Assembly: GCA_910587785.1 (NCBI GenBank)
Contig: CAJUOA010000031.1
Coordinates: 1-29,111, forward strand
Length of the DNA stretch: 29,111 nt
Direction: 5' to 3'
Source of the DNA: an uncultured Oscillospiraceae bacterium
GTDB taxonomy: Bacteria; Bacillota; Clostridia; Oscillospirales; Oscillospiraceae
The notes beneath the pieces are model-generated. The model saw nothing but the letters and a program-made list of their open reading frames with translations, was not told the DNA's origin and ran no database searches. Of the stretch, positions 7,974 to 15,206 are shown in pieces. Made by a program: the position numbers and the translations under genes. The number at the start of each line of letters is the position of its first letter. The stretch's first letter is position 1.

Positions 7974-8323
7974 AGCAGATACCGCACCCCCCCGTAGAGC
8001 AGGAACGCTCCAAAAATGGCCTTGAGCAGGCGCACCGGGATCTTCTGGTAGGTCAGGCCCCCGATCAGACCTCCCACGGCCCCGCCCAGGAGGTAGGGCC
8101 AGAGGAGGGCCCACCCCGGCCGGACCGTCCACACCGCCACCGCCGCCGACACACAGCACATGGGGAAGATGGCCGCCACGCAGGTGGCGAAGGCGCACCG
8201 GGGGTCCAGGCCGCTCCACCTGGTCAGGAGCGGCAGGACCACCATCCCGCCCCCTCCGCCGAAGAGCCCGTTCACAAGCCCGCCGGAGGCCCCGGCGATG
8301 CGGTTTTTCGTCCGTTTTGTCAC
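7967..8323 (-). CDS. Half-size sulfite exporter TauE/SafE family protein (first of a pair)
   Basis: This 118-aa membrane protein is the partner half of the neighbouring TauE/SafE gene. It has a basic N-terminus (TKRTKNR), a glycine-rich loop (GLFGGGGGMVV) and a repeat of the same layout. The GTG at 8323 is the only start near the beginning of the homologous region, and a GGGGGAGGG site precedes it by 8 nt. The stop codon lies inside the beginning of the second gene, which indicates translational coupling and 1:1 production. The DUF1540 gene lies 52 bp upstream on the same strand. The pair is either an ancestral unfused state or a split transporter; I cannot tell which. Confidence 0.85.
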   Translation of the reverse strand: MTKRTKNRIAGASGGLVNGLFGGGGGMVVLPLLTRWSGLDPRCAFATCVAAIFPMCCVSAAVAVWTVRPGWALLWPYLLGGAVGGLIGGLTYQKIPVRLLKAIFGAFLLYGGVRYLLW

Positions 8324-8348
8324 AGTATACGCCCTCCCCCCTATGTAC

Positions 8349-8366
8349 GGCCGCCAAAGGGCGGCC
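8349..8366. other. Short hairpin between the DUF1540 and TauE/SafE genes
   Basis: GGCCGCC and GGCGGCC form a 7-bp stem around a 4-base loop, with no T-run after it on the minus strand. It may reduce transcription from DUF1540 into the TauE genes or be a processing site, but it is not a convincing terminator. Confidence 0.4.
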
Positions 8367-8375
8367 TTGGGGGCA

Positions 8376-8567
8376 TCAGCCCAGGAGCTTGAAGCTCTGG
8401 CAGTCGGTGCACTGGTCCATGGTGGGGTTGGCCTCGTGGGTGCCCACCTGGATGGTGTCCAGGCCGCAGTACTGCTCGTTCTTGCAGTGGTGGGCGCAGT
8501 TCTGGACGGTGCACTTGATGGACTTGTTGGGTGTGCAGGCACAGCCGTTGTTGGTGCAGTTCGGCAT
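8376..8567 (-). CDS. DUF1540 domain small cysteine-rich protein
   Basis: This protein of 63 aa has eight cysteines, spaced as in DUF1540 (KCTVQNCAHHCKNEQYC followed later by a CTDC pair), which suggests a small metal-binding fold, probably zinc. The function of the family is unknown; members are common in spore-forming Clostridia. AGGAGG lies 9 nt upstream of the ATG at 8567. It precedes the TauE/SafE pair on the same strand and follows the ABC permease gene after 79 bp, with no clear promoter of its own visible. Confidence 0.88.
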   Translation of the reverse strand: MPNCTNNGCACTPNKSIKCTVQNCAHHCKNEQYCGLDTIQVGTHEANPTMDQCTDCQSFKLLG

Positions 8568-8646
8568 AGTTGCTCTCCTCCTTAGAAGGTGTTTTGGGGT
8601 CGCCGGGGGTAGTTTGCCCGCCGGAGGAGGTTTTATGCACAGGTCC

Positions 8647-11337
8647 TCAGCCCTCCGCCTCCCGCAGGCGCTCGACAATGGTGGCCCGGGCGGCATAGCG
8701 GTAGACCACCAGGGGCGTCAGCGCCCCCAGGGCCGCGAACACCGGCAGTACCACCAGCAGCGGCAAAAGGGTCAGCCGGTAGGAGAAGAACCAGAACACG
8801 CTGGAGCACGCCCCGCCGATCACCGGCCCCAGCCCCACCGTCAGCGCCAGGGACGCCAGGAGGGACAGGGCCGTGTAGCAGAGCCCCTCGCAGACCAGCA
8901 TGGTTTTCAGCTGTTTCCCCGTCATGCCCACGGACTGGAGCACCGCGAACTCCCGCTTCCGGGTGAGGATGCCGGTGAGGATGGCGTTGAGGAAGTTGAG
9001 CACCCCCACCAGGCCGATGATGAAGCTCAGCGCGCCCCCCATGGTGAAGAACATCCGCTGGAAGCCCTCGAACTCCGACGCGTAGGAGGCCCGGCTCTCG
9101 TAGCCGTAGAGGGTCTGGACGTTCTCCGTGTAGTCCGCGAGGAACGCCTCCATCTCCGGCCCGGCCTCGTCCGTGGTGTTGAAGCACCAGTGCATGACGC
9201 TCGCCGTGCCGGAGTCCCGCTTGAACACTTCGGCGTTCATCACGTACTGGTCCGCGCCGTAGAAGCGGTAGTCGATGGAACCCGGGACAGTCACCAGGGC
9301 GCAGACGGTGTACTCCCGGTCCTCATAGACCGTGGGGCGGGAGGCATAGTGGCGGCCCGTTTGACTGCCGTAGACGGCGTCAATGTCCTCGATGACCTCC
9401 CCGGTGTCGGTGAAGTAGTACTCCATCTTCTGGACGTAGCGGAGCTTCACCTTGTCCCCTACCTTGGCCCAGTGGGAGTCCATATAGGGCTCGTTGTAGT
9501 CGTCTTCCATCAGCACGGCGGCGATGGCGTTCTGCGCGGGGTCGTACAGGGGCGCGGTGTCCCCCTCCACCACCTCCAGGAGGTCCAGGGGCAGCTCCTC
9601 CATGCCGTAGATCTTGGCGCGGTCCATCAGGAGGCCGTCCGCGCTCCGGACAGCCTCCGCCACGGCGCGGTCGATGATCTCCGGCGGGTTGTGGCGGGCA
9701 AGCCCCTGCCGGTACCAGTCCTCGCTGACGAACTGCTGGATGTTGCTGACCTGCCCGTAGGTCCGGCCGCTCTCGGTGATGCCGCCCTGCTCCGCCACCT
9801 CGGCGATGATGTCCTCCGGCAGGGCGTCGTCCGACGAGGTGAAAAGCTGGGAGACGTTGAAATAGACGGCGTCCGCCAGGATGAAGTCCACGTCCGCGTT
9901 GCGGGCCAGGTACTTGTCCATGTCAAAGCCGGTGGCGAAGGTGTAGGTGATCGTGGCCAGCACCACCGCCAGGGTCAATGAGACGACGGTAACAGCCGTC
10001 CGCACCCGGTTGCGCCCCAGGTTGGCCCAGGCCATCCCCGGCAGGGACGCGCCGGAGTCCGTCCCCCGCCGCCGTCCCCCGGACCGGGCGGGACTGCCCT
10101 CGCTGCAGCGCACCGCCTCCACGGGGGAGACCTTCGCCGCCCTGCGCCCGGGCCGCGCGCAGGAGAGGAACACCGTCCCCAGGGCGAAGAGGGCCGAGCC
10201 GGCGAAGATCCACGGGCTGAAGGAGGTGGCGGCCCACATGGTGTTCTCGTCCAGGACGGACAGGACCACGGGCGTCAGCTTGACGCCCACGAGAAAGCCC
10301 AGCGCCAGCCCCATGGGGATGCCGATGAGGCTCAGGATCAGGGCCTGCTGGCGGATGATGCGCTTGATCTGCCGCCCGGTGGTGCCGATGGTCTTCAGAA
10401 GGCCGTAGAAGCGGATGTCGTTGGTGACGGAGATTTGAAAGACATTGAAGATGATGAGATACCCGGTGAAAATGATGAGCAGGAGCAGTGCCCCGATGGC
10501 CAGGAGGGTCCCGGCGTCCATGCTGTTGCTCAGCTGCGCGCCGGAGTAGCCCCAGTTGACGCCGGTGCCGATATAGTTCTTCCCTGTGGCGTCCACGGAC
10601 TGGTACCCGTGGCTTTCCAGGATGGTGAGGAGGTCCGCGCCGATGTGCATGGCGCTCCCCAGCATCACGTCCAGGTTCCACTTGCCGGTCATGGAGTCCG
10701 GGTCTCCGCTCCCCAGGGCGCAGACCTCCGCCGCCGCAGACCGGGGCAGGAGGATGTGGCTGGCCGACACCGCGCTGTCGTACTCCCACCAGCCGGAGAG
10801 GGTGAAGGTGCGGGTCACCGCCTGGCGCTGGGCGGTGTTCATGTCGATATCAAAGGTGACGGTGAACTCCGCCCCGATCTCCGGCTCGACGCCCAGCAGG
10901 GCTAAGACCCGGGTGTCGGTGGCGGCCTCGTTGGTCCCCTCCTCCGGCAGGCGGCCCTCTGCGGGCGTGCAGAAATAGTGGGGGGCGGCGGCGGGCTCGA
11001 GATAGCTCACCTCCACATGGGCCTTGTGGAAGGGCGCTTCCGACGGCATCCCCACGAAGAGACGGGCGAAGCCCTCCCGGATGAGGGGGTCGCCCCGCAG
11101 CTCCTCCACCTGGTCATATGACAGGTCCTTGAAGGTGCCGTGGCAGTCGCCCCCGGCCTGCCGGAAGTTCTGCTGCTGGAAGGACGCGTTCAGCGACGCG
11201 GCGATGCTGAAAAGGGACGTGAAGAGCACCGTGGTCAGGGCGATGGCCAGCACGGCCACGATGTTCCGCGTCCGCGCCGCCCCCATGGACCGCAGGCCCA
11301 GCCGCCGGATGCAGGAACCGTTGGAGACATTCAGCAT
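8647..11337 (-). CDS. FtsX-domain ABC transporter permease (MacB-like)
   Basis: This 896-aa protein has the double-FtsX layout: an N-terminal membrane helix (about 26-49), a large outside domain, three helices (about 280-390), another helix near 445, a second large outside domain and three final helices (about 764-880). Such permeases pair with LolD/MacB-type ATPases in mechanotransmission or peptide-export and resistance systems; BceB-like proteins have a different 10-helix layout. The ATG at 11337 is used because AGGAGG precedes it and it starts 1 nt past the ATPase stop, so the two genes are coupled. The two-component genes directly upstream suggest induction by an envelope stress or peptide signal. 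The substrate is unknown. Confidence 0.92.
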   Translation of the reverse strand: MLNVSNGSCIRRLGLRSMGAARTRNIVAVLAIALTTVLFTSLFSIAASLNASFQQQNFRQAGGDCHGTFKDLSYDQVEELRGDPLIREGFARLFVGMPSEAPFHKAHVEVSYLEPAAAPHYFCTPAEGRLPEEGTNEAATDTRVLALLGVEPEIGAEFTVTFDIDMNTAQRQAVTRTFTLSGWWEYDSAVSASHILLPRSAAAEVCALGSGDPDSMTGKWNLDVMLGSAMHIGADLLTILESHGYQSVDATGKNYIGTGVNWGYSGAQLSNSMDAGTLLAIGALLLLIIFTGYLIIFNVFQISVTNDIRFYGLLKTIGTTGRQIKRIIRQQALILSLIGIPMGLALGFLVGVKLTPVVLSVLDENTMWAATSFSPWIFAGSALFALGTVFLSCARPGRRAAKVSPVEAVRCSEGSPARSGGRRRGTDSGASLPGMAWANLGRNRVRTAVTVVSLTLAVVLATITYTFATGFDMDKYLARNADVDFILADAVYFNVSQLFTSSDDALPEDIIAEVAEQGGITESGRTYGQVSNIQQFVSEDWYRQGLARHNPPEIIDRAVAEAVRSADGLLMDRAKIYGMEELPLDLLEVVEGDTAPLYDPAQNAIAAVLMEDDYNEPYMDSHWAKVGDKVKLRYVQKMEYYFTDTGEVIEDIDAVYGSQTGRHYASRPTVYEDREYTVCALVTVPGSIDYRFYGADQYVMNAEVFKRDSGTASVMHWCFNTTDEAGPEMEAFLADYTENVQTLYGYESRASYASEFEGFQRMFFTMGGALSFIIGLVGVLNFLNAILTGILTRKREFAVLQSVGMTGKQLKTMLVCEGLCYTALSLLASLALTVGLGPVIGGACSSVFWFFSYRLTLLPLLVVLPVFAALGALTPLVVYRYAARATIVERLREAEG

Positions 11338-11338
11338 G

Positions 11339-12013
11339 TCAGCCCCTCCTCTCCGCAATCCGGCCGTCCTCAATGCGCACGATCCGGTCCGCCATCTGGG
11401 CAATCTCCTCGTTGTGGGTAATCATGACGATGGTCTGGGCGAAGCGCACCCCCGTGACCTTCAGCAGGCTCATCACGTCCTGACTGGTGCGGGAGTCCAG
11501 GTTGCCCGTGGGCTCGTCGGCCAGGAGGATGGCGGGCTTTGCCGCCAGGGCCCGGGCAATGGCCACCCGCTGCTGCTGTCCGCCGGAGAGGTTGTTGGGG
11601 AGGCTGTGCAGCTTCTGCTCCAGGCCCAGAGTCTCGATGATCCGGTGGAGGTAATCCTGGTCCGGCTTCCTGCCGTCCAGCTGGAGGGGGAGGACGATGT
11701 TCTCGTACACGTTCAGCACCGGCACCAGGTTGTAGTTCTGGAACACGAAGCCGATCTTCCTCCGGCGGAAGATGGTCAGCGCCTCGTCCTTCAAACTGGA
11801 GAGGACCTTCCCGTCCACCGCCACCTGCCCGGAGGTGGGCCGGTCCAGGCCCCCCAGCATGTGCAGCAGCGTGGACTTCCCGGACCCGGAGGTCCCCACC
11901 ACCGCTAAGAAGCACCCCTTCTCCACAGAGAGGGTCACGCCGTCCAAGGCCCGGACCTGGGTGTCCCCGGAGCCGTAGATTTTTGTCAGGTCTTGCGTCT
12001 CTAAGATTGCCAT
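11339..12013 (-). CDS. ABC transporter ATP-binding protein (MacB/LolD type)
   Basis: This 224-aa ATPase has a Walker A motif GTSGSGKST (residues 40-48), a Q-loop region (FVFQNYNLVPVL), the ABC signature LSGGQQQR and a Walker B motif ILLADEPTG. Its start, MAILETQDLTKIYG, is typical of the family that powers FtsX-type permeases. The ATG at 12013 is chosen over one at 12019 because GGAGG lies 7 nt upstream of the former and abuts the latter. It is the first gene of a two-gene operon with the permease. An 18-bp-arm inverted repeat ends 15 bp upstream of the start codon and may regulate it. Confidence 0.96.
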   Translation of the reverse strand: MAILETQDLTKIYGSGDTQVRALDGVTLSVEKGCFLAVVGTSGSGKSTLLHMLGGLDRPTSGQVAVDGKVLSSLKDEALTIFRRRKIGFVFQNYNLVPVLNVYENIVLPLQLDGRKPDQDYLHRIIETLGLEQKLHSLPNNLSGGQQQRVAIARALAAKPAILLADEPTGNLDSRTSQDVMSLLKVTGVRFAQTIVMITHNEEIAQMADRIVRIEDGRIAERRG

Positions 12014-12028
12014 AAACATGCCTCCAAA

Positions 12029-12068
12029 GATAAAGTCTGTGCTGTCCTTTGACAGTACAGACTTTATC
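12029..12068. promoter_or_regulatory. Long inverted repeat in the leader of the ABC operon
   Basis: Arms of 18 nt (12029-12046 and 12051-12068) around a CTTT centre pair fully apart from one G-T position. It ends just before the GGAGG of the ATPase gene. It could be an operator for the neighbouring OmpR-type regulator or an RNA hairpin masking the ribosome binding site. No T-run follows, so it is not a terminator. I found no convincing -35/-10 pair beside it. Confidence 0.6.
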
Positions 12069-12133
12069 ACAGGAATCTTTCCACATTCTTTCTGAAATCT
12101 AACGGTTTTGTAAGATTTGGGGACGAGTGGATG

Positions 12134-12219
12134 TTGGGCTCTGCCCAAACCCGCCAGGGCTCTGCCCTGGACCCGGCAGGGGCCTTGCCCCTGCACCCCA
12201 CCAGGGGCTGAGCCCCTGG
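12134..12219. repeat. Array of four short palindromes with 3-base loops
   Basis: Four hairpins follow each other: TTGGGC-TCT-GCCCAA (12134-12148), CCAGGGC-TCT-GCCCTGG (12154-12170), GCAGGGGC-CTT-GCCCCTGC (12176-12194) and CCAGGGGC-TGA-GCCCCTGG (12201-12219). They are separated by ACCCG-like spacers, with a period of about 20-25 bases. They lie between the histidine kinase stop and the ABC promoter region. They may form a compound terminator or belong to a dispersed palindromic repeat family. Confidence 0.75.
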
Positions 12220-12238
12220 ACCCGCAGCCTGCGCTCCG

Positions 12239-13132
12239 CTAGGGCCTGGGCAGGAACACCGAGAACACCGCCCCGCCCCCCTCCGCCGGGTCCACCTTGA
12301 GGTAGCCGCCCTGTCCCTGGGCGATCTCCCGGGCCAGGTACAGCCCCACGCCCACGCCCTCCTGCTCCCGGGCTCCGGGAGCGCGGTAGAACCGCCGGAA
12401 GATCTTCGAGCGCTCCTCCTCCGGGACGCCGGGCCCCGTGTCCGCCACCCGCACCCGGCAGAAGAGCTCGTAGACCGCCGCGCCTACCGTCACCGCGCCC
12501 CCGGCGGGAGTGTACTTCACCGCGTTGTCCAGGAGATTGCACACCGCCTCTCCGGTCCACTTCGGGTCGAACACCGCCTCCGCGCCGGAGGGCACCACCG
12601 TCAGCGCCACCCCCTTCTCTGCCGCCTTGGGGGCGAACTGCGCCGCCGCCTCCGCCAGCATGGGGTCCAGCGCCCCGGGGACGGGGTGCAGGTCCAATAT
12701 GCCCGTCTCCAGCCGGGAGAGCCGGGTGAGGACCTCTGTCAGGGCCCGGAGCTTCTCCGCCTGGGCCTCCAGGGCGGCGGCGCAGGTCCGGCCCTCCTCC
12801 GCGAGGGACTGCTCCGCGAGGAGCTGGGCGTACAGCAGGACATTGGCGGCAGGGGTCTTGATCTGGTGGGAGAGGTCCGTCAGCAGGGACTGGATGCGCA
12901 CCTTCTCCGCCTCCACCGCCTCCCGGGACAGCGCCCCGGCGGAGAGGGTGTGGGCCAGCTTCGTCTCCAGGGCGGACTGGCGGCTCTCGTCGAACACCTC
13001 CTCCCGGAACTGCCCGGCCTCCGCTCGCTCCAGCATCTCCCCCAGGCGGCGCAGAAGCCGCCGGGAGGCCACACGCTCCCGGACGGCCCAAGCGGCCGCC
13101 CCCAGGGAGAGGATCAGAAAAACGATCTCCAT
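12239..13132 (-). CDS. Sensor histidine kinase (HisKA/HATPase)
   Basis: This 297-aa kinase has one short N-terminal hydrophobic segment and almost no outside domain, so it probably senses within the membrane or through a partner. The HisKA phosphoacceptor is His89 in LSHQIKTP. The HATPase domain has an N-box (NLLDNAVKYTP), DTGPGVP and a G-box (GVGVGLYLA). This small layout is frequent in kinases next to ABC exporters, where the transporter itself may be the sensor. The ATG at 13132 lies 2 nt past the response regulator stop, giving coupling. An ABC ATPase and permease follow on the same strand about 225 bp downstream. Confidence 0.95.
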   Translation of the reverse strand: MEIVFLILSLGAAAWAVRERVASRRLLRRLGEMLERAEAGQFREEVFDESRQSALETKLAHTLSAGALSREAVEAEKVRIQSLLTDLSHQIKTPAANVLLYAQLLAEQSLAEEGRTCAAALEAQAEKLRALTEVLTRLSRLETGILDLHPVPGALDPMLAEAAAQFAPKAAEKGVALTVVPSGAEAVFDPKWTGEAVCNLLDNAVKYTPAGGAVTVGAAVYELFCRVRVADTGPGVPEEERSKIFRRFYRAPGAREQEGVGVGLYLAREIAQGQGGYLKVDPAEGGGAVFSVFLPRP

Positions 13133-13134
13133 AC

Positions 13135-13815
13135 TCACCCCGCCGCCCACGTATAGCCCAGGCCGTACACGGTTTTCAGGTACCGGGGGTGGGAAGGGTC
13201 GTCCTCCAGCTTGCCCCGCAGGCGCTTGACCGTGACAGAGAGGGCGTTTTCGTCTACATACGCCGCGCCATCGGTCCAGACGCGGTCGATGAGGGTTTCC
13301 CGGCGCAGAGTGGTCCCCCGGTTGGCCACCAGCAGGCGCAGGAGCTTCTGCTCCGTCTTGCTCAGATCCACGCTCACGCCGTTTTTGCTGAACTCCATGG
13401 CCGCGAAGTCGAAGGTAAAGCCATCCTGGGTAAAGACCTCCGTCTGCGGGGGCGCGCCCCGGCGGAGCTGTGCGTTGACCCGGGCCCGCAGGATGGCCAG
13501 GGAGAAGGGCTTTGTCACATAGTCGTCCGCGCCGGATTCCAGGCCCATGACGATATCGGTCTCCAGGTCGTTGGCGGTCAGGAGGATCACGGGCACGCCG
13601 GACCCGCTCCGCCGCACCTCCCGCAGGAGGTCCAGGCCGCTCCCCTCCGGCAGGTTCACGTCCAGCACCAGCAGGTCGAAGGGCCCCTGTGCCAAAAGCG
13701 CCCGGGCCTCCGCGAGCCCGGCGCAGAGCTCTGCCCGGACGCCCTCCGTCTCCAGGGCGAAGCGGACGCCCCGGCCTAACGTGGCGTCGTCCTCCAGAAG
13801 CAGGATGCGGCTCAC
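13135..13815 (-). CDS. OmpR/PhoB-family response regulator
   Basis: This 226-aa protein has a receiver domain with acidic residues EDD (8-10), phosphoacceptor Asp52 (LVLDVNLP) and the conserved lysine in VTKPFS, followed by a winged-helix DNA-binding domain ending in YLKTVYGLGYTW. The GTG at 13815 is the natural start of the receiver domain and overlaps the nuclease stop in a 4-nt GTGA. It should be phosphorylated by the kinase encoded next. Likely targets are its own operon and the ABC genes, where a long inverted repeat lies in the leader. Confidence 0.95.
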   Translation of the reverse strand: MSRILLLEDDATLGRGVRFALETEGVRAELCAGLAEARALLAQGPFDLLVLDVNLPEGSGLDLLREVRRSGSGVPVILLTANDLETDIVMGLESGADDYVTKPFSLAILRARVNAQLRRGAPPQTEVFTQDGFTFDFAAMEFSKNGVSVDLSKTEQKLLRLLVANRGTTLRRETLIDRVWTDGAAYVDENALSVTVKRLRGKLEDDPSHPRYLKTVYGLGYTWAAG

Positions 13816-14687
13816 GGCTTGCACTGTCCGCAGGGGGAATACCCCTGGCTGACCAGGTCCTCCCGGACGCCGGTCCACTCCTGCCGGTTGCCCTTGCTGA
13901 TGGAGGCGGCGTTGGAGCACGCCGGATCGTGGAACTTCTTGGAGCTGGTGTTGAGGACGTAGCTGACGTCCTCCCCGCCGCCGGAAGCCTCCCCGTCCAG
14001 CCGGCTCTCCCCGGTGGCGTAGTCGATGGCCACCCCGGGCTGGCAGTTGTAGACGTACACGCTGAAGCACACGCCCTCCCCGCCGTCCTCCACGCTGAGG
14101 GCCTCCATGATGACCCCCCGGGCCACCAGCTCCTGCCCCACAAAGTGGGGCGTCACCCGGTACATCACATGGTTCTCCGTCTCCTTCACGTAGTCGGCCA
14201 CCAGGTTCTCAAAGGGGAGCATCCCCTCTACGTTCATATACCGGGTGCCGGTGATGAGGTTCTGCTTGTTGGCGTTCTCCCCGCTGAGCTGGTAGCCGAT
14301 GAGGTGGCACCGGTTGTAGAGGTATTTTCCATCCACGCAGTCGTACTTGGCGCTCTGCCATCCGGAGGGCTTCACAGACCCGATGGACCCCCGCTCCTCG
14401 GTGGGCATCAGGTCCACGCCCACGCAGGCCTCCGCCGTGCCGCACCGCCCCAGCTCGTCCAGGGGGGCATAGGTCTCGTAGGAGTTGGTGGTGGTGTTCT
14501 CGAAGTCCGGCTTGGAGTTGCCGAGGAACACATACGGCTCGCCGGAGAAATCCGGGACGTACTCCACCGAGGACACGGAGGTCATGGCCTCCTGGGGGGG
14601 CGAGAGCCCGATCTCTGTGCACCCCGTACTCACCAGGCACACCAGGACCAAAAGTGCCGCTATCGCCCGCTGTTTCCAAATCTTCAT
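13812..14687 (-). CDS. Lipoprotein DNA/RNA non-specific endonuclease (NucA/EndA type) with Cys-rich C-terminus
   Basis: This 291-aa protein starts with a lipoprotein signal (hydrophobic stretch, then STGC with Cys23), so it is probably anchored outside the membrane. The centre has the non-specific nuclease motif NRCHLIGYQL with its catalytic histidine, then ENANKQNLITGT supplying the metal-ligand asparagine region, as in EndA/NucA DNA-entry nucleases. The C-terminal 50 residues (FHDPAC ... GYSPCGQC) resemble the Ada-like zinc-binding module found after some competence-related hydrolases. Roles could include nutrient DNA scavenging, DNA uptake or attack on foreign DNA. It overlaps both the upstream 134-aa gene (ATGA) and the downstream response regulator (GTGA). 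Confidence 0.88.
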   Translation of the reverse strand: MKIWKQRAIAALLVLVCLVSTGCTEIGLSPPQEAMTSVSSVEYVPDFSGEPYVFLGNSKPDFENTTTNSYETYAPLDELGRCGTAEACVGVDLMPTEERGSIGSVKPSGWQSAKYDCVDGKYLYNRCHLIGYQLSGENANKQNLITGTRYMNVEGMLPFENLVADYVKETENHVMYRVTPHFVGQELVARGVIMEALSVEDGGEGVCFSVYVYNCQPGVAIDYATGESRLDGEASGGGEDVSYVLNTSSKKFHDPACSNAASISKGNRQEWTGVREDLVSQGYSPCGQCKP

Positions 14688-15088
14688 CGCTTATAGACCT
14701 CCTTGGTAATCTTCTCGTGGCTGGACCCGGCGAACTCCTCCCGCCGCTCCAGCTTCCAGGCGCTCAGGCCGATGGTGCAGTACAGCCCCGCCGGGTACTT
14801 CCGGTTCCAGCGGTAGACGATCAGCCCTTCCGCCCGGTCTGCCCAGGCCGCGGGGTCCTCCGTCTCCAGGAAGCAGACCTCCCCCGGCCCCGCCTGCTCC
14901 AGGAAGTCCTCCGCTGTGCGCAGGCCCTCCGGAGGCGGGTCGAACTGCCGGGCGCTGTAGGCGTTCATCCACAGCGGACCGCCCCCCGCCTCCCGGACCA
15001 GGTCCTCCCGGAGGACGCGGTCCTGACTCTGCCTGCGGCCGTTGAAGAGCATCCCGTTCCGGTCGTCGATACAGACGGCAAGGATCAT
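14684..15088 (-). CDS. Conserved hypothetical protein, 134 aa
   Basis: This is a small soluble protein without signal peptide or membrane helix. Notable segments are AVCIDDRNGMLFN at the start, LWMNAYSARQF, GEVCFLE and LIVYRWNRKYPAG. Similar short proteins in Clostridia are sometimes labelled ribonuclease Z in databases, but no metallo-beta-lactamase motif (HxHxDH) is present, so I do not accept that name. It lies upstream of the secreted nuclease and overlaps it by ATGA, so it may assist or control the nuclease. GGGAGGT precedes the ATG at 15088. It is the first gene of the operon that continues into the two-component system. Confidence 0.75.
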   Translation of the reverse strand: MILAVCIDDRNGMLFNGRRQSQDRVLREDLVREAGGGPLWMNAYSARQFDPPPEGLRTAEDFLEQAGPGEVCFLETEDPAAWADRAEGLIVYRWNRKYPAGLYCTIGLSAWKLERREEFAGSSHEKITKEVYKR

Positions 15089-15120
15089 GGTAAGACCTCC
15101 CTTTTCGTTTGTTCAAAGGC

Positions 15121-15150
15121 GCGCCCCGGCGGATCGCTCCGCCGGGGCGC
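15121..15150 (-). promoter_or_regulatory. Perfect 13-bp stem-loop at the 5' end of the nuclease/two-component transcript
   Basis: GCGCCCCGGCGGA (15121-15133) and its exact complement (15138-15150) flank a 4-base loop. The predicted transcription start is near 15154, so the RNA would begin almost directly with this very stable hairpin. No T-run follows on the minus strand. It may protect the 5' end of the mRNA. Confidence 0.65.
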
Positions 15151-15160
15151 ACCGGAGGAC

Positions 15161-15189
15161 AGTATAGCATAAATTTTCCGTCTATGCCA
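15161..15189 (-). promoter_or_regulatory. Predicted promoter of the nuclease/two-component operon
   Basis: On the minus strand TATACT (15166-15161) is a good -10, and TGGCAT (15189-15184) is a weak -35 at 17 bp spacing. It lies between the endolysin stop and the 134-aa gene. Confidence 0.55.
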
Positions 15190-15206
15190 CTATCCCCCCA
15201 AAATTT

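Noticed and set aside
8317..9981. A 554-codon ORF antisense to the FtsX permease
   Set aside because: No domain, no start signal, His/Gln/Arg-rich shadow composition.
12134..12219. CRISPR array
   Set aside because: The units are palindromes with differing stems and spacers of only a few bases; there are no identical repeats with unique spacers and no cas genes.
14684..15088. Ribonuclease Z assignment for the 134-aa protein
   Set aside because: No metallo-beta-lactamase motif and too short; the label appears to be a database carry-over.
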